Part shown: piece after piece, positions 12,543 to 25,020 of the stretch
How positions within the stretch are numbered: position 1 is the stretch's first letter
Layout of the letters: every line of letters starts with the position of its first letter
Assembly (NCBI GenBank): GCA_022747635.1
Contig: JAKTNV010000007.1
Location: 5,263,905 to 5,327,904, forward strand
From: Hetaerina americana
Taxonomy: Eukaryota; Arthropoda; Insecta; Odonata; Calopterygidae
Reading direction: 5' to 3'
Length of the DNA stretch: 64,000 bases
Translations under genes and position numbers: made by a program
The notes under the pieces: generated by a model
Databases searched by the model: none
The model's input: only the letters and a program-made list of their open reading frames with translations
Told to the model about the DNA's origin: nothing

Positions 12543-13443
12543 GTAAGTTTAATTGCAAATTATTCTGGCCAATTATGCCGTTACCGTAAACGAGAGTTAA
12601 GATGTTCTCATTTGAAATTATTCAGCCCGTCGCTTCCTCTCTCTTAAACTGGAATATATATGCTTAATTTGTGACTGTAGGATCACATTCAAAGTAATTG
12701 ATCATCACATCCATCGGAAATAATAACGGAAATAATATTAATCATTGTCCTCATCAGGAATCGGGTACAGTTTACACACTGGCATTTAATGATAAGTGAC
12801 CAGCCTTCTCCTGTCTGCCTAAACATCATTACGCACTTTTTTTCCATAGCTTTTTTGAATATTGAATAAAGGTTTTAATTTAAAAGTATGTAAGATTTTC
12901 TTGATTTGTAACAACTGTGATCTGTGTTCTTGAGTATATTTTTCCCGAGAGCTAGTAACTGATATCTAAAGTTGCCCTGTACATATGCTCATATCATGCA
13001 CGTTATAATAGATTTTCCGTGGTTGAAGATCAATTTGGAGAAGCTTTGACGATATGTACAGGTGTTGCCAACATAGCTTAAAATATGCAATCATCTAGCT
13101 GCAGTATGTCGAGTTAAATATTATCATGCAATTAATTCTCAGCAAATATCCGTATGCTGAAGTAGAATTAGTGGTGAAACAAATTATATATTTTCGGTTA
13201 TCCCAATGTGAACATTTTCTAATTCTTAATTTGTTCTCAATAACGCATTATCCCCCACGGTTATTTCTCGGAAACATTGTAATTTCCTAAGAAATGTTGA
13301 CTTCGACGGAATCGTTTCTCCTTGAAACATGCCTTGCGCATGGAGTTACTCAACTTAAGCGGAGAGTGACGGAAACGGCAGAAAGTGTAATACGCCTGCG
13401 TCAATTAATTATGACGTTAAAATGAAATTTATAATCCTCACAG

Positions 13444-13538
13444 AGTTCCACTGCGACTTCTGCAGCTGTTGGTTATTGCTGCTCGTCCCCACGATCTATA
13501 AACGCCACTGCTAGTGCTAAAACTGCAAAAACGGAATG
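13444..13538 (+). other. Candidate second 5' UTR exon, ending in ATG
   Basis: The segment is bounded by ATAATCCTCACAG on the left (acceptor) and by a GTAAGT donor at 13,539 on the right. Its last three bases are ATG. Spliced to the acceptor at 14,875, this ATG opens a 36-codon upstream frame (M-AAPGGALTRHH..) that is out of frame with the main protein. The exon is inferred only from splice signals. Confidence 0.4.
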
Positions 13539-14874
13539 GTAAGTCTCATTTTGATTTTGTTTGTTTATGAATACACATTGATGACAATTATAAACTCGGG
13601 ACAAAATATGCCATTTTTATATACGTGTGGTTTGATTTTGACATGTACTTATGAATTACAAATGCATTTCGTTGGTGTTATTTCAAATTTATTAGAATTG
13701 AAAATGTATGAGTGTAATGGCCCCTAAATGACCCAGTTTCTAGATATCGTTGTTAGTGTACCCGTATGATTCGCCTCACTCGTAGAATTAAAGCGATGTG
13801 TTATGTTGAAATTTTGGTTTCACTTCACTCTGAAATTGTGACCCCTTTTGGAATTTGCTACTGGAAAACATTAGCATAAAATGTGCAGGTATCTTCTATT
13901 CTCATGGTACCCTAAAGCTGCCTAATTATTACTTCGAGAAAAATGTTAATATTGACCTGTTGGAAATGTCAAAAATACTATCTTAAATAATAACCATAAA
14001 GATCGCAACCAATTCAAGCGCTTGTACTCAACGGAAATGATAGATTTTAATGATTTGTGAACAAAATTATCGATGGCGGAGCATAAACTTACCATAATAT
14101 CCCGTTAATTAACCGAAAATTTTCACTGGTATATTTATATTTCAAAATTGCGGATTGTGTTTTATTCGAAGTGAATTTTTGGTTCTAAAATCTACTTAAA
14201 CATGGGCGTTTGTCATGATGATTGTGCTGTAGCTATACTCTTCCGAGCGAATTTAATCCTGGAAATATGTATTTTGGTGAAACATTTTGCTGAAAAATGT
14301 CGAGATTTCGCCGTTGTTTCCTTTCGTGGTAATTATGAAATGCAGCAACCATTTGGATTTGGTTAGCTGGGAGGTGGTAGATACAAGCACCAATTTAAGG
14401 TGGCCGTATGCATCTTACAGAATATAAATAGCTTTCATGGTGTAATTTTAACACGGTCGCTGGAGAACCAAGAATATTTATATGTAATAACTAAGAGTAG
14501 TTTGATTGAACCTGATTTAATCTGTTTTCACGGCTGGATATTCTCAAATTTTGGTATCCATCATTCGATTGCATTAAAAGGCTGTGCTTAATGTGGTTCC
14601 TAACTTAACGTAAAATTTTATTCGAGAACACTGCTTGATTTGAGGGCTGACAATCGAAAAGGAAGTCTAATGTCAATTAAAGTTCAAACACTGTCTTTAA
14701 AACTATTGTGTATGTAGTTCTGCAAGTACTTGCATAATGTTGTGGAAGCAGAATTACTCTTGAAATTTATTTCTTGAATATAATAGGCATTTAATGATTT
14801 TTTCTTCTCAGTGTGTTAATATTTTTGCTCATAGAGTAAATTTGATGGTTGGGATAATCTTCTTTGTTCCATAG

Positions 14875-14947
14875 GCGGCGCCTGGAGGCGCTTTAACGAG
14901 GCATCACAGAAACAGGAGAGATTTTGAGAATCAATACACTGTAAGTC
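14875..14947 (+). other. 5' UTR part of the first coding exon, with internal donor
   Basis: A good acceptor (TCTTTGTTCCATAG) ends at 14,874. An in-frame TAA at 14,942-14,944 stops any extension of the main frame, so the Met at 14,948 is the likely start unless splicing differs. A perfect GTAAGT lies at 14,941, so a short 66-nt exon 14,875-14,940 is a possible alternative. Confidence 0.45.
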
Positions 14948-16153
14948 ATGTGGAGGCCCAAAGCCGTATCATTCACTCCTGAAGAAAAGGTGGTGGACAA
15001 AACACCGCAGAAGGTGGAGAGACAAGTGATAGGAATCCTTCCCCATTCCAGAGCTGATGCCATTCCATCCATCCACAGCCAAACAACACATCCCGCAGCA
15101 TCCTGCAACAACAAGTGCTCATCATCCCTTTTGACTGCTTCGTACGGCTCTTTGGGACGCCTCGAAGTCACCTGCCCCCGTACGTCTTACATACAGTTAC
15201 CTCCTCCTCCGATGCCTAGCCTACGCTCCATGGTGTGTCGCAATCGGGCGCACCAATCCATTCAGACCCCCTCATCCGATGCACCTCCCAAGCCGAATCC
15301 CCATGGGCTCCCCAGTGCACCCTCGGAGGTGGAAACGACGCTTAAGAGGGATGCCAGCTGCACCAGTTTGGGCCATCCCAAGGTTGGTCATCCGGACTTG
15401 ACAATCAGGAAGTGCGAGACTGCCATGGGCCTCTCCAGTTTGGCCATTGAAGATCCACCCCAGAAAGTTAATCCCACCCAGTGCTCGGCAAAGGTCGCTC
15501 TGGGCTACCTCAGTCAAAATGGAAGGGGTACCCAATCCAACAAGCATGTTCCTCGGAAGGACAAGGAGTGCAAGCGACCCTTTGTTTCTTCCCGCAACCT
15601 GATAGCCAGGGAGATATCGGCTTCCACCCGCAACCTTCTGTTGCCTTTGCGGAGAGAGTTCTCTGCCTCGTGCACCTCAACCAATTCCTCCTCCTTCAGC
15701 CCCTCCGCCACCTCTCCCCTCCTCCTCCTCCAAGCGAGTGGCCAGGGATCCGGCATCCTGGAGCACAGCAGTGAAACGGAAGGGCCCATGAAACCTATAA
15801 ATCGTTTGCGTGTCTCTTGCTCACGGTGCTCGTCTTTGGTTAGCCTCTCAGCCTCTAGACTCTCCCTCGGTGTGACTCCAGTGCTCCCGACAGTGAAGGC
15901 CGTCTCCCAGGAGGAGGATGGAGATGACGAAGAAACAGGATCCATCTCGAAGGTGGACGTTAAAGATAATGCGGAAGATAGGAATGAGAGTTGCAATAAT
16001 ATTGGTTTAACGATGAGTATGGACCGAAGTGACAGTGGTAGCTCCTTAGAAGTGCCTTCCTCTCTCTCATTGTGCAAATTGTGCTTGACTGAAAATGTCC
16101 CTGGATCATTGGTGGTTAAAATACAACATTGTGGCTGCCTTTTCTGTCAAGAC
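14948..16153 (+). CDS. RNF144-family RBR E3 ubiquitin ligase, coding exon 1
   Basis: This exon encodes residues 1-402 of a predicted 726-residue protein that would transfer ubiquitin from an E2 to substrates through a RING/HECT-hybrid mechanism, probably at membranes. Residues 1-375 are a Ser/Pro-rich, probably disordered extension with no domain I recognise; vertebrate RNF144A (about 290 residues) has nothing like it. RING1 begins at residue 376 with CKLC and continues to HCGCLFCQD, where the exon ends at a GTAAGT donor (16,154) in phase 0. The Met at 14,948 follows an in-frame TAA at 14,942. The family call rests on this exon together with the three downstream exons, which join in frame. 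The exact start is less certain than the rest, because of the alternative donor at 14,941. Confidence 0.85.
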
Positions 16154-18959
16154 GTAAGTATCGTTATAATAATGCCTTCTTAGGTTTAGATGAAGTCTTA
16201 TTTTCTAATGAATCGCAGTCTGTAGCTAGTTGTTCTACCCCTATCATTAGTGCATGTGAACTTTGACCTTCGAAGTTCCCATAAATATGCTCTCAGTAGA
16301 AAATGCTTTCAAGGGATAATCAAATATCAATTTGTTTTTGGAAATAAGCCATTAGTCCCTTTGAATCAACAGCATTCTCTGACTTGTATTAAGCGTTGTA
16401 TCAAGGATCTAAGATTGTGTGAGGCACTCGGAATACTCACAAGAGAGCCTATTTTAAATGGAAATCCTTGTTATAAAAATTATATGCTATAATAAAATGA
16501 TAATAGTTAGTTTTAATTTTCTTTGACCATGTTTGTATCACGCTATCATTTATTTAATGTAGGCTTGAACATGTGAACCATATTATTTGTAGTAATTTAC
16601 CAGTCGATTAAGGTATTGACCGTAACCCCTGCCACGCTTCTTGTCCGCACTTCACATGACAGAAAATACCCCAACACCCCACATTGCTGTAAATTACTAC
16701 TCAGCTGTACAAACCTTCTGCTGCCCTCTCTATTTCCCAAAATGCTGAATATTTGGCCCTATCCGCATCGCTTACCCAACGCCCTCTCCTCTATCACAGT
16801 TTTCGTCAGCCGTCTGTCTGCTTCTCAGAAGGCATGGTAGTCCAGGGGGTAGAACTCTGGTCTGCTCATGAGCAACATTCAGATCTCGCAGGTGACCTGA
16901 ATGTGGGGCAGGGACAACATCTGGATAGTTACTCCACCAGGTGGTGATTGTCACTTTCTCATTAATCATTGTATCCGAGGGCTCATGTCCTGCTTAGTGT
17001 TGAAGCTTCCGGAGCCTCTCTCTGTAAACTTGGGGCCAAGGATTTCAAATGATTTATTGATTGGGAATTATATCTTGGACGCTTCCCAATCCAACGAGTT
17101 AAACATTTTGGAAATATTCTGCTCGCCAAGCATTGGCGGGAAGCAAATTTGTTAGGTAGCCACACCCACTGTTTGAGGGAATAAACTTGAGAGAAGTTGT
17201 AAAATAATTCAAGTTTAGAGTTCCGGGGCTGGTTTACCCCATCGTACTACAGTAGGAGAGAACATTAGATCAATAGTCAATAATATTAGAGAAATCAAGT
17301 GTAGACTAGATAGATTTGAGATGTCATTTTTTCCACGAACAACAAGGGATCAGAATAACATTGTCTGACTGCTGTAGGGTCATGTTCGGTTAAAAATTAG
17401 TCTGCTGTATTCACCCCCAGCCACACACACTTGCAATGGCTTGCAGGGCACTAAAATAAATTGTAAAAATAAGTCAAGGCCCCTCCTCACTGCCCCTGCC
17501 AATGCCCATGAACTGTAAACTAGAGTTTTCAAAACAATGAATTGGAAGGGACCTTGCTAGGAAGCATAGCTGGTGAGTGGAGTTTTTCCTTGAAGTCTTT
17601 CGAGATAACTTATAAACCTCAGTTTGTCTGAGACCACAAGACCCACTCATAATGTGTGAAAACAAGTAGCTATGATGCTTGGGAGAGTCAAATGGAAACC
17701 TTGAAGTTATATATATTTTTAACCATTAATTTCTTCAATGCAAAAGATTCACAGTTACATTGTTTTCATGTCTACTCTCCATGTTGTGCAATAGAAGTAT
17801 CTTAGCACTTGAAAATTGCTGATACCTCTAGAAAAGCTATTGCTTCAACTGCTACTAAGGCCAGGGGCATCGAAACTCAGTGTGCCAGGCCCAATCAAGA
17901 GGCATCTCTTGGAGAAGTAATGCTGTTCACGTTCTATTGTGGACAACAATTTGGAGTGGCAGGGATGAATGACCAGCTTTCATTTATTGATGAATTTCAA
18001 TCTTTCTCCTCTTTTAACTTCTCAACCAGCAAATGTGGGAATGCTGTTCCTCTGTGGTGCACGTTGTAAATGCAGCTGCTATGTTTACACTATTGTTGCA
18101 CTGTGATATCGCTTTCTGGCATCATGCTGCTAACTGTGGAATACTCTTCAAACTATGGCTGTCACTACTGCCAACTAACAGGACAGTGGCAAACAGTATT
18201 CTGAAATTTTAGGGTACACTCCAGGATTACTCCTGATTTGCCCCAAATTCCTGCCGTGGAAAAAAATTAAAAAGGCTCTAAAAGAGATTTGGTGTGCATC
18301 TGCCAATGATAAACTACCAATTCCACAAAGTTTGGATTTCTGTTATTTCCGCCTGGAACAATCTGAGACAAATATTTAAGAAAAAACTCTCTCAGGTGTC
18401 AGTAGCTCTTTAATCAAGAACAGATGACGTGTGCTCACTCTCACAATTTTAGAAGACGACCGTAAGCACACACTTATGATGAAGACAGGGAATTAAAATC
18501 CTCCAATAGCTATCCCTTGATTACCAGCGCATTTGAGTTTTGAGGGAGAATTTGTATTATTCCAATCCAAATGATGCTCCCATCTCATGGAAAAATTCTT
18601 TTTTTTTTTCAATAAACCTTTTTCTCAGGAAAAATGTATGAAAAGTCTATCCTTTTAATTTCTGCTTGATGGAAGCGAGCGCGGTTCAATTCATTCAAGA
18701 ACATTCAAGGAAAACCATTCATATCATAGATTTATGTGGTATTGCTCCCACATTTGTAATTTTTGGGTTAATTACTGTAGTTATTAACCTACTCTGTTTA
18801 TTCCAGGGGTGTGTACCCCTCCAACCCAATCCCAACAATTTGGCTCTGCTTTTAGTTGAGACACACAAGTGAAATGAATTGGCGCAAACCTTCAAGGGCT
18901 CTTTTAACTATGAGAAAATGAAATTATATTAATGAAATTCAAGTATTTCTATGGTAGGC
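16154..18959 (+). other. Intron 1 of the RNF144-family gene, left part
   Basis: Intron DNA. A degenerate tRNA-like SINE lies at 16,832-16,960. Otherwise I recognise nothing. Confidence 0.5.
16832..16960 (+). repeat. Degenerate tRNA-like SINE head
   Basis: GGCATGGTAGTCCAGGGGGT followed by AGAACTCTGGTCTGCTCATG resembles the head of the SINE family C units (GGTAGTCCAGTGGGTAGAGC). The B box is poorly preserved (CAGATCTCGCAG). Old copy, weak call. Confidence 0.4.
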
Positions 18960-18961
18960 TT

Positions 18962-19715
18962 CTGAAATTATTATTTTTATTTGGTAATATGTGGTTTAAG
19001 GTAGGTTTTTGAATGGACTCAACTACCAATAAACTATCTCCCAACAAAACAATATCCAGCAACCTACTCTACAACAAGTCCCTTTTTACTCTCTGTACCT
19101 CCTTCCTCCCTTCATCCCGTCCAGCATCCCTATCCTGTTCCTTCCCTTTCCTTGTTTTCCTAACATTCTCCCGTCAATTACAGTCTTCAACATCCCACTG
19201 CCGGTCAACACCCCCTTCATCCACTTTTCCTGCCTCCATAGGATTGCTCCCAACAAACCCCTCTCCTCCCCCACCATACCAAGTACTTCCTCGTTTGTTT
19301 TCTTTGCTGTCCATTTCACCTTCTCCATTCTTCTCCACACCCACATTTCAAAAGCCTCCAATCTACGTCCATCCTCCTGCTTCAATGACCACTTTTCCAC
19401 GCCGTGCATAGCTACGCTCCATTTAAAAGTTTTGATGAGTCTTTTCTTAACACCCTTACTCAACGTCCCCGTCATCAACCCCGTCCTCCTTGTGAAAGCC
19501 TCTTTGCTTAGTACTATTTTTTTTTCTTATGCCCCTACTACTTTGACCATTTGGGTCCAAAACATTTCTGAGAATTGTAACCTGTTCCACCTGCTCTAGT
19601 TTTTACCTTCCTATTTTAATGTTAAGCTGAACCTTTCTCTTTCTGGAAAATCTCATAACCTTTCTTTTATTTACATTGATTCTTATTCGATATCTATTGC
19701 ACTTAAATGTAGAAG
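18962..19715 (-). mobile_element. LINE 3' fragment, RT C-terminus, minus strand
   Basis: The reverse strand from 19,478 to 19,086 is open for 130 residues and is the C-terminal module of a non-LTR RT protein: KRLIKTFKWSVAMHGVEKWS, RRLEAFEMWVWRRMEKVKWT, NEEVLGMVGEERGLL, GSGMLKTVIDGRMLGKQGKG. Further upstream on that strand (19,500-19,700) are degraded readings of the post-FADD region. The 3' terminus at about 18,990-19,020 is TCCATTCAAAAACCTACC-like, as in the other copies. No endonuclease domain remains. Confidence 0.8.
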
Positions 19716-21105
19716 CAAAAATGCTTAGGAAAAGTTTGAGATGCAGATGTCTGGGTGCAGGGATGTAGATAAATGGTTTGCATTAAATTTATTGAAACCC
19801 AGAAAGGAATTTTCAAACTAATGTATTCTAATAATGCAATCAATTCTAATAATCGTGTTCGTATATAAATGGATCTCAAAGTTTTTTCAAGAGTTCTAGA
19901 ACCGGTGGAATTTAGAAAATCTGTAAAATCAAAGGAATTCATCCAAATACAAAGAAATTGTGATTTTTTGGGTCAGGAATCCTCAAAAAAATATGCCATT
20001 GAGTTACAATTCTAAAATGTCAGTATCTTGAATTGCTTAATAGTCTTCAATCATGATTTTGCCGCTCATGCGTCACAAACTAATGCGTGAATTCCAACTG
20101 CTTCAGGGTTCTCTTAGTGAAATTTTTTTAAATATTAATTTTTAAACAATGGTACAAAGTGCTCTTGCATGGAGGTTTATTGGTACTATCAATTGCACTG
20201 TGCTGGCACGGCATGGTGCTGTAGCGTGATGGACACAATAGTCCCCATGAGCATCGCTCGAAAAATACCATTGTATCTGCATTTTAAGATGAACATATCT
20301 CTGTACTTCTTCTCAAGACGGACTGTGCCGTAGTGATCAGAGTCCTGAGGGTATTCATTGAGTTGCCAAATTTTCACTCTGAAAGTGGCTATGATTGAAA
20401 TTTCCACCTGGAGGAATCAAACATTGGCCTGAATAACTGGGAAAAGTCCGGAATATACATAAATTGAGATATATTGTGGTTAAAGTACTTGAGTATATAA
20501 TAATGTATGATTTCTAGGATCTAGGTTTTTACATAACTGTTGCACATTAAGGTAATTTAGGTACTTTCTGCACAAATGTTTTCCCCAAAAGTGCCAGTGT
20601 CCTTAGTGTTCCTGATCGGAAATATGCTTTAGTACACTTGTCATGTGGCATGAGCAAGTACACAGTCGTGCAGAAAAAATTAGAGATCTGCTTTTCTGGT
20701 GTTCCAAGAGTGTCTGGAGAGCTATGCTGCTATATGGCATCATTTTTCTTGTCTATAAATGCAGAAAATAGTTCTATACAGTTAACCTCCCTCATTTTGG
20801 GCCTTCCTAGTCTTATCCATTATGTTTTCATAAGCATGAAATAATGAAAGACCACATGTTTGTGGCGGAATGTTAGCCCAGCTATAATTGCTATAATGTC
20901 TGATAATCTAAGTAGTTTTTTTTTAATTTTAGTGAAATGCACGCTTCAAGGGCCATATATATGCATGTCATGTAATCTCAGTCATTTTGGCCCAGAGATG
21001 TTCATGTTATTGAAATGGGGGGTGAAAATTTAACCGTGACATTTTATATTTTTCAATGTAAGCCTTGTAAATTAATTTTTACGATTGATTTTGCATTTCT
21101 TGCAG
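19716..21105 (+). other. Intron 1, right part; nothing recognised
   Basis: AT-rich intron DNA ending in the acceptor ATTTCTTGCAG at 21,105. Confidence 0.55.
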
Positions 21106-21268
21106 TGCATGAGTTCCTATGTAGCTTTTGAAATCCAAGAAGGAGCGTATGATATATCCTGCCCAGATGCACAGTGCCCTGCTCAGGGAGCCCTCACCAT
21201 AGCGGAGATTGAACGTCTAGTTGGCTCAGATCTCACTCAGAAACACCACCGTTTTAGGCTCAATAAGG
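21106..21268 (+). CDS. RNF144-family RBR E3 ligase, coding exon 2
   Basis: This exon (163 nt) runs from acceptor TTTCTTGCAG to donor GTAAGT at 21,269 and ends in phase 1. It encodes residues 403-456 plus the first base of codon 457. Its first codon is the Cys that completes RING1: joined to exon 1 it gives FCQDC, the C-x2-C pair typical of the family. It continues with ISCPDAQCPAQG, which supplies the last two RING1 zinc ligands and matches the SCPDAACPKQG segment of RNF144A. The helical linker toward the IBR follows (LTIAEIERLVGSDL..KHHRFR). Confidence 0.92.
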
Positions 21269-22547
21269 GTAAGTACTTATGGAGCATCTCCAGATGAATT
21301 TACTTTCCAGCAAGATATTTATTTTTCAATTGGCATTTGTCAATGGCACTTGTAGTGGAGAGTCAATAGAAGCACCCAATGAGATTGCATGTATTCGGGA
21401 ATGAGGCAGCTTGGGAGTTGGGTGAATGGGGGGAAAAGTTAGGAGAAGTAACCTAGAAAACGTGTTCAAATGTGTTGCATCCTGAGCACAGATCTTTGTC
21501 CCATGACCAATCCCAAGTGTTTTAAAGTGCTTGACATGCAAGGATGTATTCTTGCTCAGAAGAGCCTAAAAGTGCATGTTGGCATGTGTTATCATCTAAT
21601 CTACCTTCAAATTTAGATGATCAGAGAGAATTTAACTTGGACACTACAATTTTGAAAAGCTGTGTAATGTAAAAACATTTATTGTCAGGGTTAAATTATT
21701 ACCATTAATGATTGCAATAATTTTGGGCTCTCAGCCAGCCGAACCATGTAGGCAATGTATGTGTTAAAGAACAGGTAGATTTCATAAAATCTCTGCTTAT
21801 TTCACTTGTTCATCAATCCATCTCCATTATCCACATTGCAAATTCTCGCACAAATGCATCTGCACGTATGTATTGAGCTGCCAGATTAGATTTACATCCT
21901 TGAATCACACCACACTTCATTTCAAACCAAACTGCCATTCATGCTTACATTTGCTCTGCTATCTTTATGCGTGTATTATATGCATGTAGCTTTAAATGTA
22001 CTCCACAGTCACTCAGAACTTTCAATAAGTAATTTTTTCCGAATATACTATGGTTTACCATCTCTGGAGGTTAAGGTAAAATTAGTGCAAATCGGTCATT
22101 GAAGCAAGGTGATAGGCATATATTTGAGCCTTACAAGATGATATATGCAAGGTTTTAGACGTAGGTTGGAGGCTTTTGAAATGTGAGGGTGGAGAAGGAT
22201 GGAAATAGACAGAAAGGAGAGCTGCCATATGAATACTATTTCTCATATTGATTTCTCACCAGAATGGCAAATGTTTTCATCAATTTCAACTTCATCACAT
22301 CTTTCGGCTTTGATTCACATTCAATTGTTGTACAGGACATTCTTTCGCCCTGCACTTATTTCATTCACCGACTGTTTAGTTATCCTAAAGTTTTTCGTTT
22401 GCAGTTTTAGAGTGGGTGCATTAGAGACTGCAACATTATATTAAAGTATAGTATTGTAAAATGATTGCTTTCGGAAGTTTTTTATTTCTTAACATCTCAT
22501 TTTGGACTCCATCCAGTCTTAGGATAAGTATGAAGAATAAATAAATA

Positions 22548-22597
22548 AATATATATATATATATATATGTGTGTGTATATATATATATAGTACATAT

Positions 22598-22652
<55 letters not shown>

Positions 22653-22715
22653 AATATATATTTGTATATATATTTGTGTATATATATGCAAATAAATATA
22701 TATATATACAGGTAT
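22548..22715. repeat. (TA)n microsatellite with GT and CA variants
   Basis: About 170 nt of TA-rich simple repeat immediately left of a family C SINE. Confidence 0.9.
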
Positions 22716-22726
22716 ATATATAAACA

Positions 22727-22992
22727 ATAAACACAGTAATCAACCCAAAGGTCGGTTTAGTAGGTGATGGTAGAGATCACCCAGTACTAAGCCCTATATG
22801 GCGTGTGAAATCCACACATCAGGGTAGGGGGGCCAGTTCCTTTCCCTGTGCCGGTTATGGTTTCCCTGGTACCCGAAAAATCACTTTAGCTTGGGTGGAG
22901 CTGCAGGTGCCCAGAGTGCCTAGTTCGGGAATCGAACTCGGGACTCTTTGGTCAGCAGTCCAACGCTCTACCCACTGGACTACCGCGACCCA
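22727..22992 (-). repeat. tRNA-derived SINE, family C, copy 1
   Basis: Read on the minus strand it begins GGGTCGCGGTAGTCCAGTGG and GTAGAGCGTTGGACTGCTGA (A-box region), then a B box GGTTCGATTCCC-like (here GAGTTCGATTCCC). The body contains GGTGGAGCTGCAGG in reverse complement and ends TTGATTACTGTGTTTA. Both sides are (TA)n: 22,548-22,715 and 22,993-23,011. Confidence 0.85.
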
Positions 22993-23238
22993 CTATATAT
23001 ATATATATATTTGGCCAATGTGGCTCATCTCTTTCTTCTGGCTATGCGTGCCACGAAACGCACTGTTCCTTTCCTGTATGATGTTGTATGAATTCTAACC
23101 CACCGTCCTTTCCTTTCCTTGTGTATTGTCTATTTCTCCTTTGGTGGGTGAAACTGCCCCCTGACGCCATCTCTTGGCTGAAAGAATCGGGGCGCTTGGC
23201 GACATATTAGACCCACGGATCTCAGGGTAAATTGACTA

Positions 23239-23313
23239 TCCTCGATAGCTCAAGTGGTTAAGAGCATCCGCCCGGCAAGTGGAAAGATCCGGTGTTCGAG
23301 TCCCGGTGGAGGA
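23239..23313 (+). repeat. Cloverleaf-like tRNA unit, probably a SINE head (family D)
   Basis: This 75-nt unit folds like a tRNA. The acceptor arms are TCCTCGA / TGGAGGA, the D stem is GCTC/GAGC, the T loop is TTCGAGT, and the A box is TAGCTCAAGTGG. The anticodon loop CCGGCAA has C instead of the near-universal T at position 33. It is followed by a long non-tRNA body and (TA)n, so a SINE is likelier than a functional tRNA gene. Confidence 0.55.
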
Positions 23314-23462
23314 AATATTTTTACTCTTGTGATCCGTTCGATTCCGCCTTCCCCACCTCTATTGTGTTCGTCCTTTATATGTGTTCCTATCCCTTTTCCT
23401 TATATCTGTTTCTGTATATATATGAGTATTTATTCGCCGTTTGGCGGGATTTCGTGTTTGAA

Positions 23463-23575
<113 letters not shown>

Positions 23576-23784
23576 TAGAGTAATATAGTATTATATAAGT
23601 TTATTAAGAGTACATGCACTCTACAAAAAAAATTTGAACATACATGTATATCGTGTATATAGGCTTCATGAAAACTAAGATCAACTTTGACGAACATTAT
23701 TTGCTCTGAATCCATTTTAAAGAGATTTCACTGAACTGTGAAAGTAGGATTCCGAATGTTCACTTACTTGTTTTCATTTTCCAG

Positions 23785-24233
23785 AGGTTGACCTGGATAT
23801 AAATCGCACTTGGTGTCCCGTTGCTGGCTGTGAGACAGTGTGCACCATCCACGCCCCTGCGAGCGACTCCTCCCCGCTGAGCACACCCTGCCAGCCGTGG
23901 GAGGTGAGCAAGGCGACCCCTGCCGCTTTCTGCATGTGCCCACCGCAGAGAGTGGTGTGCCCCACGTGCAACTATGACTTTTGCTCGGCATGTCGGAGGC
24001 CGTCTCACGTCGGGATGTCTTGCGACGTGGCCGCCCAGCTGTGGCGGGGCCACTGGGGCGCCACCAATCAAGGAGCACAGCTGCTCCTCCCGCCGGGAGT
24101 TCCTCCCGACTCGGAGCTGATCAAGTGCTGTCCCATGTGCAGTGTTCCCATCGAGAAGGATGAAGGTTGTGCCCAAATGATGTGCAAACGTTGCAAGCAT
24201 GTGTTCTGCTGGTACTGCCTCACTTCTCTCGAT
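23785..24233 (+). CDS. RNF144-family RBR E3 ligase, coding exon 3
   Basis: 449 nt between acceptor CATTTTCCAG and donor GTAAGT at 24,234. The split codon 457 is Glu, and the exon ends in phase 0 (residues 457-606). It carries the IBR: TWCPVAGCETVC, then VVCPTCNYDFCSACRRPSH..MSC. RING2 follows: IKCCPMC, then DEGCAQMMC, then CKHVFCWYC. By alignment to RNF144A the catalytic Cys that accepts ubiquitin is the one in DEGC (Cys585, codon 24,168-24,170). An insert of about 30 residues inside the IBR (ASDSSPLSTPCQPWEV..) is longer than in the vertebrate protein. The exon is CpG-rich compared with its introns, as expected for conserved coding DNA. Confidence 0.95.
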
Positions 24234-25020
24234 GTAAGTTGTCTCACTTTTGCTATTTCGGGAGTAATATTTCCATGCATGACCACAGTAGCTCGGCCAT
24301 GTAGCTTAGCTCGTGTGTTAGATGCTTTACCCATGTAGATACGTAGGTTAGGAGGTTTCTTAGAAGTAGTTCATTCAATTTACTGCAAATTATAGTAATT
24401 ATTTTTTAAGATGAACCCACCACCCTCTCTCTTTCTATTTAAAATCCATTTCTAGAAACAACCTAGAAGATGCAGTACAAAAATTGTTTTCATTGGACAC
24501 AATGATTAATGTTTCCCTTCTTTGGATTTCAATGTTTAAAGGACATAACCTGAGCTTCATAAGCCAACAGATGTCCTGTGAGTCAATTGCCCACTCTCCC
24601 GATGGATGTCACGTACAGGAGGCAAAATTTAACTCCATTCGAAGGAATTTTGGACTGACAAATATGAATAATGTTCAAAAGCAATGCGAGGTGCAACTTG
24701 TTGTTTCTGATGCTGTGTGTCATGACCATAGTTGTTGCCTCCGTCTTCAATCAGCTTCATCATCAATTGGGGAAATATTAAGGGAGTGTGCACACTTTGA
24801 AGCATGCTCCTAATCCTTATTCTGAATTCCTAAGCTGGAAAATTTTCATTTGTCTATTAAAATTTCGCACATCATTAACGTGGAAGTGTGTGACCTACAT
24901 TTACAGAAGAATGTATGGAAGAGGATTAGAGACATTGATCCTGGCAAACATTCACTTCTCCATGAGATTAATTTGGAAATACTTGTATCTAGATGTTGTG
25001 AAATTCAGTCATGGCAAATA
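24234..25020 (+). other. Intron 3, left edge; nothing recognised
   Basis: Start of the 11.4-kb third intron. The frames at 24,484-24,813 and 24,788-25,288 have no family match; the second runs into the mariner element. Confidence 0.5.

Noticed and set aside
15514..16077. 187-codon minus-strand open frame
   Set aside because: It is a shadow on the reverse of RNF144-family coding exon 1, whose sense frame is supported by the RING1 residues and splice signals.
23838..24338. The 166-codon frame as a stand-alone protein
   Set aside because: Its IBR/RING2 content is part of a spliced gene; the residues after 24,233 are intron read-through.
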